Below, piece by piece: positions 1 through 13,284 of a stretch of DNA of 64,000 nucleotides (position 1 is the first letter of the stretch; each line of letters begins with the position of its first letter). The notes under the pieces were generated by a model, which ran no database searches, was not told the DNA's origin, and saw nothing but the letters and a program-made list of their open reading frames with translations. The DNA comes from Enchytraeus crypticus (taxonomy: Eukaryota > Annelida > Clitellata > Enchytraeida > Enchytraeidae). The position numbers and the translations under genes were made by a program. The stretch spans positions 1 to 64,000 of the forward strand of contig CAJHZI010000414.1 of NCBI GenBank assembly GCA_905160935.1. Direction: 5' to 3'.

Positions 1-138
1 CTTTACTTCTTTCTCTTTCTTTCCCAATAATAATTTTTCTTAATTTTAATATTTAGGGTCAACATTAATTGACCTTGTTGTGTTGGTGATGGCATCATGT
101 ATCCCATGTATCGGGATGCTGCCCACCTTCATCTTATT

Positions 139-366
139 AGAATGTCTTAATAGCGTAGTGTCAACGTCTTTAAATGACAGGTCCTGAGGTGAATTAAACC
201 CTCGCGGGTTCGAATCCCAGCCGCACCGATCTGAGAGCAAAATCTCGGACATTCACTGGACTGTTTATACGGAAAATGATCTAAATTGTTTAACGGTTTA
301 AACATGTGGTATTAAAAATGGTAGATATCAATATGGATGATCATTTCACTATAATGAGTGTCTTTT
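139..366 (+). mobile_element. SINE family A
   Basis: Near-complete copy of a repeated element starting AGAATGTCTTAATAGCG and carrying a pol III B-box-like GGTTCGAATCC at about 207-217, then a body ending at TGATCATTTCACTATAATG. Other copies lie at 12640, 17600 (minus), 31826 (minus), 32050, 40245, 40507 and 51618. Confidence 0.75.
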
Positions 367-532
367 TATCAGAGTACAATATAAGAACATATAGTAACAT
401 ATAATAATATGAATTATTTATTATAATAACATATAGTAACGTATAGTAACTACAAAAACAGAAACCAAAATAGGAAACTATGTAGCACATGCGGTATGTC
501 AAGTGTGTAACTATACGAACAAAATAATAGTG

Positions 533-735
533 TATAATATAACAAAATAAATATAGTGTATAATATAACAAAATAAATATAGTGTATAATATAACAAAAT
601 AAATATAGTGTATAATATAACAAAATAAATATAGTGTATAATATAACAAAATAAATATAGTGTATAATATAACAAAATAAATATAGTATATAATATAACA
701 AAATAAATATAGTGTATAATATAATAATAAGTAAT
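533..735. repeat. Minisatellite, about 26-base AT-rich unit
   Basis: About eight head-to-tail copies of a unit like AATATAGTGTATAATATAAC, with few changes. It lies 45 bases before the first exon. Open frames across it are repeat artefacts. Confidence 0.9.
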
Positions 736-779
736 GTCATGAATATTACTACCAATATAATGAACTTGTTTTACCGCAG

Positions 780-903
780 ACGACAGAGGACCAGGCGCTG
801 CTGGTGATCTCGGCGGCCGAGAGGAAAGACACGGGGCCCTACACCCTCAGACTCCGCAACGACTCGGGGGTGGTGGAGGGAACCATCAATGTGACCGTCC
901 TAG
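780..903 (+). CDS. Ig domain, C-terminal half (first visible exon)
   Basis: Exon 1 in the window, acceptor CAG at 777-779, donor GTAACA at 904, ends in phase 1. It encodes residues 1-41, with the late Ig strands: [20 protein letters not shown], then the G strand INVTVL. The Asp-x-Gly-x-Tyr motif of I-set Ig domains appears as DTGPY. The first half of the domain must lie on an exon before position 1. In the later super-repeats the matching Ig is on one intact exon (13605, 28785), so this one has an extra intron and marks the edge of the duplicated unit. Confidence 0.85.
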
Positions 904-3900
904 GTAACATCCTCCTTCTACAGCCAGTATTATTCTTACTATTAGTATTATTTTAACATAAAAAACTTATAACTTATTGTCATAAGTTCTAAAGTAAAGC
1001 TAGAAAGTAAAGCTAATGTTAGCGTCAGTTTCCTTACTCAAAAAGCCTTGTCAGTGACGGGCGAGCCCCGGATTTGTACCCCACACGTACTGATCCGCGG
1101 TCGAATAACTTACCGACATCGTTACTGGCTCCAGCCAGTAACTCATAGTTATAAGTCATCGAAGTGGATTTATTTGTCTTATCTCTCACTTAACTATTAC
1201 GTCATTGTTAACTTAATTGATTGATTAATTAACTAATTGAATGATAAATTGATTGATTGAATGAGTAATTCATTAATTAACTAATTGAATGATTAAATCT
1301 TTGATTGATTCATTAATTGAATGATTAATTGATTGATTGAATGAGTAATTGATTAATTAATTAACTATTTGAATGATTAAATCATTGATTGATTCATTAA
1401 TTGAATGATTAATTGATTGATTGAATGAGTAATTGATTAATTGAATAATTGAGTGATTAATCATTTCAGACAAACCCTCGTCACCACAGGGACCGCTGGA
1501 GGTACTGGAAACCACGCCCACTTCCATCAAACTCGAGTGGAAGCCTCCTAAAGACAACGGCGGGTCACCCATTGAGAAGTACGTCCTCGAGAAGAAGCCG
1601 AAGGGGTCGAACAAGTGGCAGAAGGTTCCAGGTCACATAGGCCCCGATGAGACGCAGGCCACGGCTAAGAACCTTGACGAGGGACAGGAGTATGACTTCA
1701 GGGTGATGGCCGTTAATGAGCACGGGGAGAGCGAGCCCCTCGTCACCTCAGGGCCCGTCAAAGCCAAGTATCCATTCGGTGAGATAACCTCGGTGTTTAC
1801 TCCACGTTTTGTTAATTATTTTATAAGTTACTTTATTATATTAATTTATTATTGATACGTTAATCGGGCTTTTCGAGTAAATAATTTTAGCGCAGAAGAA
1901 ACTTTTCAATAAAATACGAGGAGCATCTTACAAAATTCATTTCTTTAACAGCCATTATATAAGAAGCGAATTAAGTTTGACATACTGAAATTTAATACCC
2001 TTTTTACATAATATATATTAAAATATAAGAATATTCAGTAGGAGTTTCAGAAATGTTTGACTGCTACTTTCGCAGTATGACCTGATATTTTACAATGATA
2101 CTAGCTCGAGCATGTCATCTCAGCTTGAAGAAAAGTTTTGTGCTTCTGCAGCCATTACGTCAAACAGACTACACTCTATACAACTGTACTGAGTAGCACA
2201 AATAGAGATAGGCTTAATTATATGCTTAAAATAGAGATTTAAAATAGAAGCGTAAATTTGCAACATTATTTATCCGTTCAAAAGTAAGCGTATGTCATCG
2301 CACCTAGAGAAAGGAAGATCTATTTTTATCACGTATTTTTATGTTACAGATCCGCCAGGTAAGCCCGGAGAGCCCGAATGCACCGGCACCACGGAGGACT
2401 CGATCACTCTCTCCTGGGAGCCGCCCATGCGTGACGGGGGCAAGCCCATCAAGGGCTACGTGCTCGAGAAGAAGGAAAAGGGCGGAAAGAGATGGATCAG
2501 GTTTGTACTGTTTGATACGCTACGCTGAAATCACCGTTTCCAGCAATTATATTCAACGAGAGCTGCATGTGTTCTTAGTGTTAACTAATCTCAGAGGGTG
2601 GCGTAGGTTTAAAGCATTCTGATTGCAAAAAAGGAGGTTTATGATACGAATTTAAGATTTAATTCTTTTTGATCCTTTTTAATTTATTTATTAGATTATT
2701 TATTTATTTATTTATTATCGATATTATTAATGATTAATTATCGAATTATTATTTATCGATTAATTTATTTATCGAATGACTTATTAATTAGCTGATTGAT
2801 TTACTGATTGATTTACTGATTGATTGTAGGGTAACGCCTAACGATATACCAGACACAGAGTTCACGGTGAAGGGTTTGACGGAGGGTAAGGAGTATGAGT
2901 TCAGGGTGGCCGCGGTCAACGAGGCTGGACCAGGGCAGTACGCCGAGACCTCCCAGGCCATCAAGCCTGCGCCCCCGCCCTGTGAGTATCCCCCTCTCTA
3001 CGTCGAATATACTATGATAATAATTTCTATACTAGAATATACATGTACTAGAATATATAATAATATATAGTAATATAATAAAATATAATATAACATAATA
3101 TATTATAATATAATATAATATAATGTAATGTAATATAATATATAATAATATATAATAATATAATATAACATATAATATAATATAATATAATATAATATAA
3201 TATAATATAATATAATATAATATAATATAATATAATAGAATATACTATAATATCATTAAATATACTATAATAATACTATGATAATACTTAAACTATAATA
3301 ATACTTTCTATGTCTTTTTTAATAGAGTTATCTACGTCTATAGAATATACACATGAGTGAGAAGATGGATCTTATTGTCTCAAATTTCTTTTTAAAGTTA
3401 TCAAAAAGCTATCAGACAGTCAGTCAGTCAGTTAGTCAGTCAATCAGTCAGTCAGTTAGTCAGTCAATCAGTCAGTCAGTTAGTCAGTCAATCAGTCAGT
3501 CAGTTAGTCAGTCAATCAGTCAGTCAGTTAGTCAGTCAATCAGTCAAACATTCAGTCAGTAAATCAGTCAATTAGTGAATCAATCAGTCTTTCAGTCAAC
3601 AAATCAGTCAGTCGGGGCAGAACTTCTTGTGTTGTCGGGTACGTCTCATGCAGTCTTCTTCAGACGACAAAATGTTATCTAAACTTTTAATTTCTGTATG
3701 ACAGTTTCAGTTCATTGTGCATCCTTATTTGTCGCTCTTCTACCCATCGTTAATTCCTAATTAATTGATTGATTGATTGACTGACTGATAGATTGATTGA
3801 CTGATTGATTGTTGTTTGTACCGCTGTGTGTAGGTGCACCTAAAGCCCTACTGGACCCATCGCTTAGTGAAGTTACAGCGAAAGTTGGAGAACCGTATCG

Positions 3901-6900
3901 CATCAGAATTCCTTTCAAAGGAAGCCCCGTGCCTACAGCTCAATGGTTCAATGTAAGCCGCCATTGCTAAAATTTTGTAACAGGAAAAAGTATTATTTGC
4001 ACTTGCTTAAATAATTAGATTAAAATACTTTTGCAATTAAATTAAATTAGTTTTGTAATTAAATCTAATTGCTTTTTTAGAGTCAGGACGCCTTCTGGGA
4101 GTGTATATCAAATATTCTTTCTTCATGAATACGAAATCAATACATTTCAATCAATACATTAATACGAAATCAATACATTTCAATCAATACATTATTACGA
4201 AATCAATACATTTCAATCAATACACTAATACGAAATCAATACATTTCAATCAATACATTAATACGAAATCAATACATTAATCTTCTACAAAATCAATACC
4301 GATTTTATGAAAATAAAACATTTTGAGACATTTTCGCAATGAGACATTTCTTTAGCGAGTGACTTAAGCAACTCAAATCACTCATTTATCATTATCCTTC
4401 TGCAAATCAGTCTATCATTATCGTTGCTGCTAACCACTAAATCATTATCTTTGCTATAAACATGTTGAATCATTATCGTTGCTGCTAACCACTAAATCAT
4501 TATCTTTGCTATAAACATGTTGAATCATTATCGTTGCTGTGTAAATCATTGAATCATCATCTTTGCTGCAGGGAGCCAAGGAGCTCGCAGAGGACGGAAG
4601 AATAACGTTTGAACAACATCCTGACGAGTTCGTGCTGGTTTGTCGCTCTGCCCTCAAGGCTGACGAGGGTCACTACAACGTGGTCCTGAAGAACCCTAAA
4701 GGTTCGGACACTGCCAGGGTTAACGTCGTCGTGCTAGATAAACCCAGCTCACCAGAGGGACCTCTCGAGGTCACTAAGGTCACAGCTGATGGCTGCAAGC
4801 TCGCCTGGAACCCTCCAAAGGTTAGCTGAGTAGAAAGTTGTTATACTGCTAAAACATCACGATATTGTCTTCATTTAGTTTGTACTAGGCTGCATCTATT
4901 TTTACTCGAAATGTTAGTCGTCTTGAAGAGAAGCCGTGTGCTTCTGAACCTTGACATTAAGCATACTACAACCTACCTACTTTAAGTGTTAAATTTTAAC
5001 ATTGCTAATGAATCGTTTACTAAGGTCTTTGATGATCTGTCAAGTAAAACACGCATAACAGTGAAATGATCAACTATGTTGATATCTATCACCTTTAATA
5101 CCACACTTTTAAACCGTTAAGGAATTTTGTCCGTTTTGTAGCCTATGTTTTGCTTGGTAGCCTTGTGCTTCTGAACCTTGACGTTAAGCACACTGCAATC
5201 TAAGCCTTTATATACGGGACACAATAATGTATGTTGGTAGGATAACGGAGGAAAGCCGGTGAGTCACTACGTGGTGGAGAAGAAGGACAAGTCCACGGGC
5301 AAGTGGACCCCGGTCAGTAAGTTCTGTAAGGACCCGGAGTGTGACGTCACGGGACTGGACGAGGGTCAGGAGTATGAGTTCAGGGTGGCCGCCGTGAACG
5401 ATGTGGGGGAGAGCGAACCCCTCGTCACAACAAAACCCATCGTTGCTAAGCACCCGTTCAGTGAGTATATGCGTTGCTAGGCAACCGTTCAGTTAGTGCT
5501 ATGGTTGCTATGCAACCGTTCAATATGTTTAATCATTGCTAGACAACAGTTCAATACGTTTAATCGTTGCTAGGCACCCGTTCTGAAGTATAATCATTTC
5601 TAAGCAACCGTTCGGTAAGTTTAATCGTTGCTACGCAACCGTTCGGTAAGTATAATTGTTGCTAGGCACTCGTTTAGTAGTATAATCGTTGCTTAGCAAC
5701 CGTTCAGTAAGTGTAATCGTTGCTAGGCACTCGTTCAGTAAGTTAACTCGAATTTGGATAGGCATACTCAGTCCTAATTAATTAAAGGAGTCACAGGCCG
5801 CGTGAGTTTGTCAGTAACAACACAAGTAACAATAACAATAGAATTAACAGCAACAAAATAACTTATACATAAGTAGCAACAACCACATAAATAAGTAAGT
5901 AACAGTAACAACAAAAGAAACAACAATAACATAAGTAAGTAACTGTGAAAACAAAAGTAACAATAATAATAACATGAGCGCGAGTCCTTTGATTAGTTAT
6001 GACTGTGCTATGACGCATAACGCAGTCATAACCAGTTAAATGGGTCATAACGCAGTCATAACCAGTTAGATGAGTCATAACGCAGTCATAACCAGTTAAA
6101 TGAGTCATAACGCAGTCATAACCAGTTAAACAGTATTAATAGTATAACTGAACCGCTGGGGTTTTATAACGGATCAACACTGTGCGAATGTGTGGTATCG
6201 ACGAGGAGGACATTGCGCATATGATGCAGTGCAGCTTAATTGGTGGAACAATTACGAGACTAGATTTAATGGTATTTAATAACCCGGCGAAAGAATGCGT
6301 TAAAAAATGGCTTAAAGCTATGTAGGGACACGATAAGAAGAAGACCAGTGAAATGAGTCATAACGCAGTCATAACCAGTGAAATGAGTCATAACGCAGTC
6401 TTAACCAGTTAAATGAGTCATAACGCAGTAATAGCTAATTAAAAGAGTAGCGCTTTGCAGCTTAAGTAGGTTTAGAAACGACTTCTAAATACCGTGAATA
6501 TCTAGCCGCATAATTTTTTCAAGGCATATCTAGCCTATCTGCTATATATGCTGACTAGCCAGTTCTCAGCACAATTTGTTTTCAATTCCTCGTAAGAGTT
6601 GGACGATTAATTGTCAAGGTTGAACGATATAGCCAATAGGAAATAAGAAAACAGAAGGTGAAGGCCGGACGCAGTTTGTTGACACGCAAATGCTATTTTT
6701 GTATTGTCGATCCTAGCAGTTTGAGCTTAAAAGCACAAAATAATTGTTTTCAATGTGTTTCTTTCTTATTAGAAGACAGGAAATGGTAAAATGCTTTGCA
6801 GCCGTATGTAATCATCAGCTTCTACGGGGTAAATACAATACAAATATCAATTTGAGGAACATTTTATTCTTTTTCCTGTATTTATCATTGTGTTCAGTGC

Positions 6901-8683
6901 ATTGTTTATCAACAAACGGCTATCAGCTGTAGCTTCGTGTAACGTAATGACTTTTATGCCGAGTTCAGATCATTTAAACTGTGGACTACTGTGTCTGTTT
7001 CTAGAAACTCCTGGAAAACCCGGAGCTCCGGAAGTAAAGGACGTGGACGAAGACTCCGTTACCATCGCCTGGGAAAAACCCCGCGACGATGGGGGAGACA
7101 AGATCAAGGGTTACGTGGTGGAAGTGAAGGAAGCTGGAAGTGGAAAATGGAAGCCACTGAATGCTAAAGTACCCTGCAAGGATACTGAATACACTGGTAA
7201 ACCACTTCGAATAACTTTTATAATCCTAGATCTTGTCTATTTTGAATTCTTCTTTCGGTTGATAGTCGTGATTAAAACAATTATATATATTTAATAATGC
7301 AACTTTAAATATTTATAATTATTAGTAAATAATTAGAAAATATTAAATAGTAATTTTTATTTAATAATACTAATTTATAGTATAAATACAAAACATTTAA
7401 AAATTATACATTTATGCATAAACGTCCCACAATAATCTGGATAAATTTACTGTCTAATTTAACGATTTGTCTGAAGTTATGTTACGTAACGCTATGTTGC
7501 ATTTGCAATTTTTAGCTACCGGAATTTACATGGATGAAGTGTTTTATTTAAAGCCTTTATTTGTAAAACAATTTATTACAAAAATGGTACTGATATTTGA
7601 GGTGTTTTGTATTTGTTGTATCAAAGCTACCGGACTCGACAAGGGCAAGGAATACGAGTTTCGTGTGCTGGCTAAGAACACAGCCGGTCTGGGAGAACCG
7701 AGTGCTCCATCTAAAGCCGTCGTTACTAAACCTAAAGCCAGTAAGTCTATGCAGAGTATCGTTCTTCCAAGGTGGTCACCCATCCTAGTACTAACCCGGC
7801 CCCACGTAGCTTAACTTCGTTCACTAACGCTCAAGTGAATTGCTCTAAATCCTTCCCCAAGATATCTAACCTGTTAGCTGTATTTGATCGTGACTTTATA
7901 TACATCCTGCAAGATATATCTTATATATTTCGACATACTGTCTATCATGTTAATGTACTTCTTATCTTCACATTTTATCTATCGTCCTATTTATCATCTA
8001 TTTATCAAGTATTTATCATCTTCACATGTTATATATCGTCTTAATGTGTTTCATATATTCACATGTTATCTATAATCCTATGTGTTTCTTATCTTCACAT
8101 GCTATCCACTTTGCCGCTTTATTTAATATGATGGCGTTACTATCCTCACACATCTGTGGTGACATGTGATGTGGGGACGTCCCTGACATCATCCTTGTAT
8201 GAGGAGACGGACGTTAAACCTTTATTAGTATTATTATTATCTCTTGTTGTGTATTTCAGCTAAGGCCTCAGCCCCCGGAGCTCTGGCTGTGGATAACGTG
8301 GGTCCCAACTCCATGGACCTCACCTGGACCAAACCCTGGAGTGACGGCGGAAGTCCTATTAAAGGTTAGCATCGACCAGTTGTCGATAATTAATTAACTA
8401 ATTAATTACTGCTCAATTGATTTATTGATTGATTTATTGATTGATTTATTGATTGATTTATTGATTGATTTATCGACTAGTGATCGATAACTGATATTGC
8501 GAGGCGCTATTAAAAGCTAATGATCCGACTTCTGCGGAGAAGTCCGAACCAATATCAATCATAGTCAACCTCTCAGCATTGTAACTGTTACCTCTCTCTC
8601 TCTCTCTCTCTCCTTTTCTGTCTCTCTCTCTCTCTCTCTGACTCTTTCCCTTTCTCTGTCTCTCTCTCTCTATCTCTCTCTCC

Positions 8684-8732
<49 letters not shown>

Positions 8733-11700
8733 CATTTCCGTCTTCTAGACATTAACAATTAGAATATTTCTTATATTTTCAATTGATAGAAATTGCTAAA
8801 TGAATATTATCAGTTAAGTTCAGTTAATCGATAAGAATAAATATATTGATCTTTCAGTATAGTAAATTTGATTATCAGCAACAAACGAAAATCTCATGTG
8901 ATTGATTGCTTAATTGACTGATTGATTGAACGATTGAATGATTTATTTAAATGACACAAGACATCGGCTGTATAAGAACACAACAGATTAATTGATTGAT
9001 TTGATTGATTGATACTCACCAGGCTATCAGCTGGAGAAGAAGAGTCCTGGAGGTCAGTGGGAGAAGGCGAGTGACTCGCCGATATTCGGAGAGACTGCGA
9101 CGGTAGGGGACCTGGAGGAGGGCAAGGAGTATGAGTACCGGGTGGCCGCCATCACTGACGCTGGGCTCGGTGAATTCAGCAACGCCACGCCCCCTGTCAG
9201 GGCTGAGAAAAAGAAACGTGAGTCTGCTGTTTAATACTGAAGAAATAAATAAATAAATAATTAATTAATTAAATAATTAGTAATAAAAACTGTTGAAATT
9301 TCTCCTTGAACCAGTGTTCTGGTTTAAATACACTATGTTTCCCTTGAATCCCAGTTTAAATAAATAATAATAACAATTAGAGTGCTACAGTCATCAATGA
9401 CAATGAAGAAGCGTGGGTCTGCTGTTAGATACTGTACCCGAGTTCTGCTAGTAGTACTTTCACCAACACCCACATCATCTTCATCTTCTCCAGAGATAGA
9501 CGCTAAACGAATACATTTAATTCTCAAAACTACACTGGCTGGAGCCAATAGCCATGTCGGTAAGATATTCGACCGCGAATGAGTATGTGCGGAGTTCAAA
9601 TCCTAGTCTCGCCCGTCACCGACATCGCTTTCGAGTTAGGAAACTGACGTGGCATTAGTTTTAACAGCTTTTTTACGCAATACTTCGTCAAAAAAGCACA
9701 ATTGCTAGTTTAAGACCCACACAACCGATATCTATTTGCTAATTGTACGCAGATTTAATATTTAAGCTTGTTATACCAGAGTTAATTTTAACGTCGTTTT
9801 GTCTACAGATGAACCTGGGGCTCCAGAAAACCTTCAGGCCAGTGACGTCAAAGCTGACCAGTGTAAGCTCTCGTGGCTGCCGCCATCTGACGACGGTGGA
9901 GCTGAAATTACCGGTAAAAAGATTAAAAATCCCTACACTAACGCGTTAAAAACTTTTTGAATTTTTTGAATTCTTCTCGGTTTTGTTTATCGCATACTAG
10001 AATTCTCATTTGTTCAATTTTTCTCTGATTTTGTTTATCCCATACTAGATTTTACTCTTTGTAAAATTCTTTGGGATTTGCGGTATCCAGGAATATTAAG
10101 TCTATATAAATTAGCAATGGAAAACCACCTCGGAATCTTTACATTCCCAAGCTAGAGAATTCCAACCTTATGGATTGGCATAGGATCAGACATTATGACG
10201 GGATTTACTTATAATTAAACTAAAAGTTATTACAGGATAAGGTAGCAGATTATGAATAGGAATATGTTCCTTGAACCTGCCTACTAATACCGCACTGCAT
10301 GAGGAAGAGAGAGACTGTAGATCTCTAATCGACGTCCCTTACATTGCCTTATAACGAGGAACCAGACGTTAAACTCATATTGATTGATTTATTCATTGAT
10401 TAATTATAAATACTAATAATAAAGGTTTAACGTCCGTTTCCTCATACAAGGATGATGTCAGGGTGCCTTAAGGGTTCAAATTTAATGAGAGTTGCTGGGT
10501 TCTCAACGGAAAACCACCTCGGAAAACCACGTCGTAAGGGTTAAGGTTAATGAGAATTGGTGTTTGCAGGCTATGTGATAGAGAAGTGCGAGGAGGGAAG
10601 CCCCCTCTGGGAGAAAGTACCAGGTAACCCCACCGGAGACTCGCACGTGGTGAAAGGCTTGGAGCCCGGCAAGAAGTACAAGTTCAGGGTCAAGGCAGAG
10701 AATCGACTGGGCCTCAGCGAGCCCTGTGAGATCAACAAGGCTGTTTTAGCAAAGAACCCTTACGGTTAGTACCTAACTAGTTCAAACCAGTTGAAACTAG
10801 ATTTCAACTGCTCTTAAACTAACTGAACTGCATGTACTATTTAACTCGTGTGATAACCATTTAGCTGATGCATTACTTCAGATAGCCCTATTGAACCCAT
10901 GTTATAACCATTTAGCTGATGCATTACTTCAGATGACCCTATTGAACCCATGTTATAACCATTTAGCTGATGCATTACTTCAGATGACCCCATTGAACTC
11001 TTGTGATAACCATTGATGTACTTCAGATGACCCTATTGAACCCATATGATAACCATTGATGTACTTCAGATGACCCTATTGAACCCATATGAAAACCATT
11101 GATGTATTACTTCAGATGCTCCCGGAGAACCCAGAGATGCAGAGATCGCCAAATACGACAAAAGTTCAGTGACTCTGAAGTGGAAGCCTCCCAATGATGA
11201 CGGAGGCAATCCAGTGAAAGGTATGGAAAACCACCTGAGTCTGTTTAACAAACTGTTTATTTTAGCGATTGAAGTGCATTGATAGATAGTATGGTGAAAC
11301 GATCAACTATGTTGATGTCTATCACTTTTAATACCTCATGTTTAAAACCCACTATCGCCACTGGGTACAGCCAGTGACGATACTGGCGGTACAGAATAGG
11401 TATATATAATTCCTTTATGTGGTAAATATTTTTACTTATTAAACTCCAACTGAAAATCGATGGATATTCAGACAGCAGCATTTAACCTATTAATGCATTC
11501 TCCAATGAAGATTAGAATTCTTCAAAGAATTTAAAATTAAATTAAATTAAATGGAACTTATCTATCTAAGAAATAAATAAATCTAAATAAATAAATCTAT
11601 CTAAATAAATACATAAATAAATTTAGATAGATAAATATTTATCTATCTAAATATGTAACCAAATCATAAATCTATTTTACGCAGGATACATAATAGAGAA

Positions 11701-13233
11701 GATGCAGAAGACCGGACGTGGAGATGGAAACTGGACTCCAGTCAATTCCTCTCCAGTCTCCGGGACCTCTTTCACGGTGCCAAATCTCATTGAAGGAAGT
11801 GAAATGGAATTCCGGGTGGTGGCCGTGAACGATGCTGGACCTGGAAAACCCAGCAAGACCACTGGACCCCACAAAGTGCGGGACCCTATTTGTGAGTGGT
11901 GTTTCCTTCAAATAATATATTTGAGAAATAATTGGTTTGTGTTAATTTATTCAATGATTTAATTATTTATTTAAATGATAAATGGATTCAGAAGAGGGGA
12001 TTTAATGGACAAGTGTAAGTCCCATAGTAACTTGAACCTGCTTAGAGTGCTAAATCCAAGCAATTCCTTTAAGTGGGCTGAGCCGGTGGCTTGTTGGAAA
12101 GTTGTTTGACAGCGGATCATTAGGTATAGGATTCAAATCCAGTGCTCTCGCCGTCACTGACATGCTATCAAGCAGGAAGTTGACGTTAAACTTGTACTTT
12201 AGTATTATAATTATTTAAACAATATTTATTTTAGTATCTGAATAATATTGAAATTAAATATTAAAATTAAATATTAAAATTAAATATTAAAATTAAATAT
12301 TAAAATTAAATATTAAAATTAAATATTAAAATTAAATATTAAAATTAAATATTAAAATTAAATATTAAAATTAAATATTAAAATTAAATATTAAAATTAA
12401 ATATTAAAATTAAATATTAAAATTAAATATTAAAATTAAATATTAAAATTAAATATTAAAATTAAATATTAAAATTAAATATTAAAATTAAATATTAAAA
12501 TTAAATATTGCCGCCTGAAATAAACGTTTCCAACAGCTACACTTTCACGAGAAAGATGCTTGAAAACAGGTTCATGTAAAATGAGTATTCTGTTTTATTT
12601 GTTAGAGGCTTCAACCAGCGCACATGTTAGAACCAGTATTGAACCCTCGTGGGTTCCAATCCCAGCCGCTCTGATCCCAGAGTAAAATCTCGGACATTTA
12701 CAAGACCGGATATACGGAAAATGGTCTAAGTTGCCTCATGGTTTAAACATGTGGTATTAAAAGTGATAGATATCAACATAGTTGATCATTTCCCTTTAAT
12801 GCTTATTTACTTTACCTAAAACCATATCCACCGTTATGATTCGTCTCTACGGTCAATCACGTTTATTTCAATTTTAAGTTTTATTATGTTATTCAGCCAC
12901 GGCCGGAGCGCCCAGTCAGCCTCGGGTGGACAACGTGACGCCCAACTCGGCCACGCTGTCCTGGGACAAGCCCACCGATGACGGGGGGTCGAAGATTCAG
13001 GGCTACATCGTCGAGATGAAGCCCAAGGGCGGAGACTGGACCGAGGCCACGCCCTTCCCGGTCAAGGACACAGAGTTCACAGTGCCAAGGTTAAAGGAGG
13101 GGGAGGAGTATCAGTTCAGGGTCAAGGCCGTTAATGAAGCAGGTCCGGGTACGCCCAGTGTGGCAACAGGACCGGTGATAGCAGAGAAACCAACAGGTTG
13201 GCTTCCATCTCCTTCTTCCTCCTTCCCTCCCTT

Positions 13234-13284
<51 letters not shown>

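Noticed and set aside
341-755. Minus-strand open frames rich in Tyr, Phe and Ile
   Set aside because: They cross a 26-base AT minisatellite whose length keeps several frames open by chance.
5985-6435. Regularly spaced 30-base repeats resembling a CRISPR array
   Set aside because: Units are contiguous with no unique spacers, and the DNA is eukaryotic intron.
9536-9662. tRNA gene
   Set aside because: Has A- and B-box-like sequence but no cloverleaf; multiple dispersed copies with one shared 3' end show it is a SINE.
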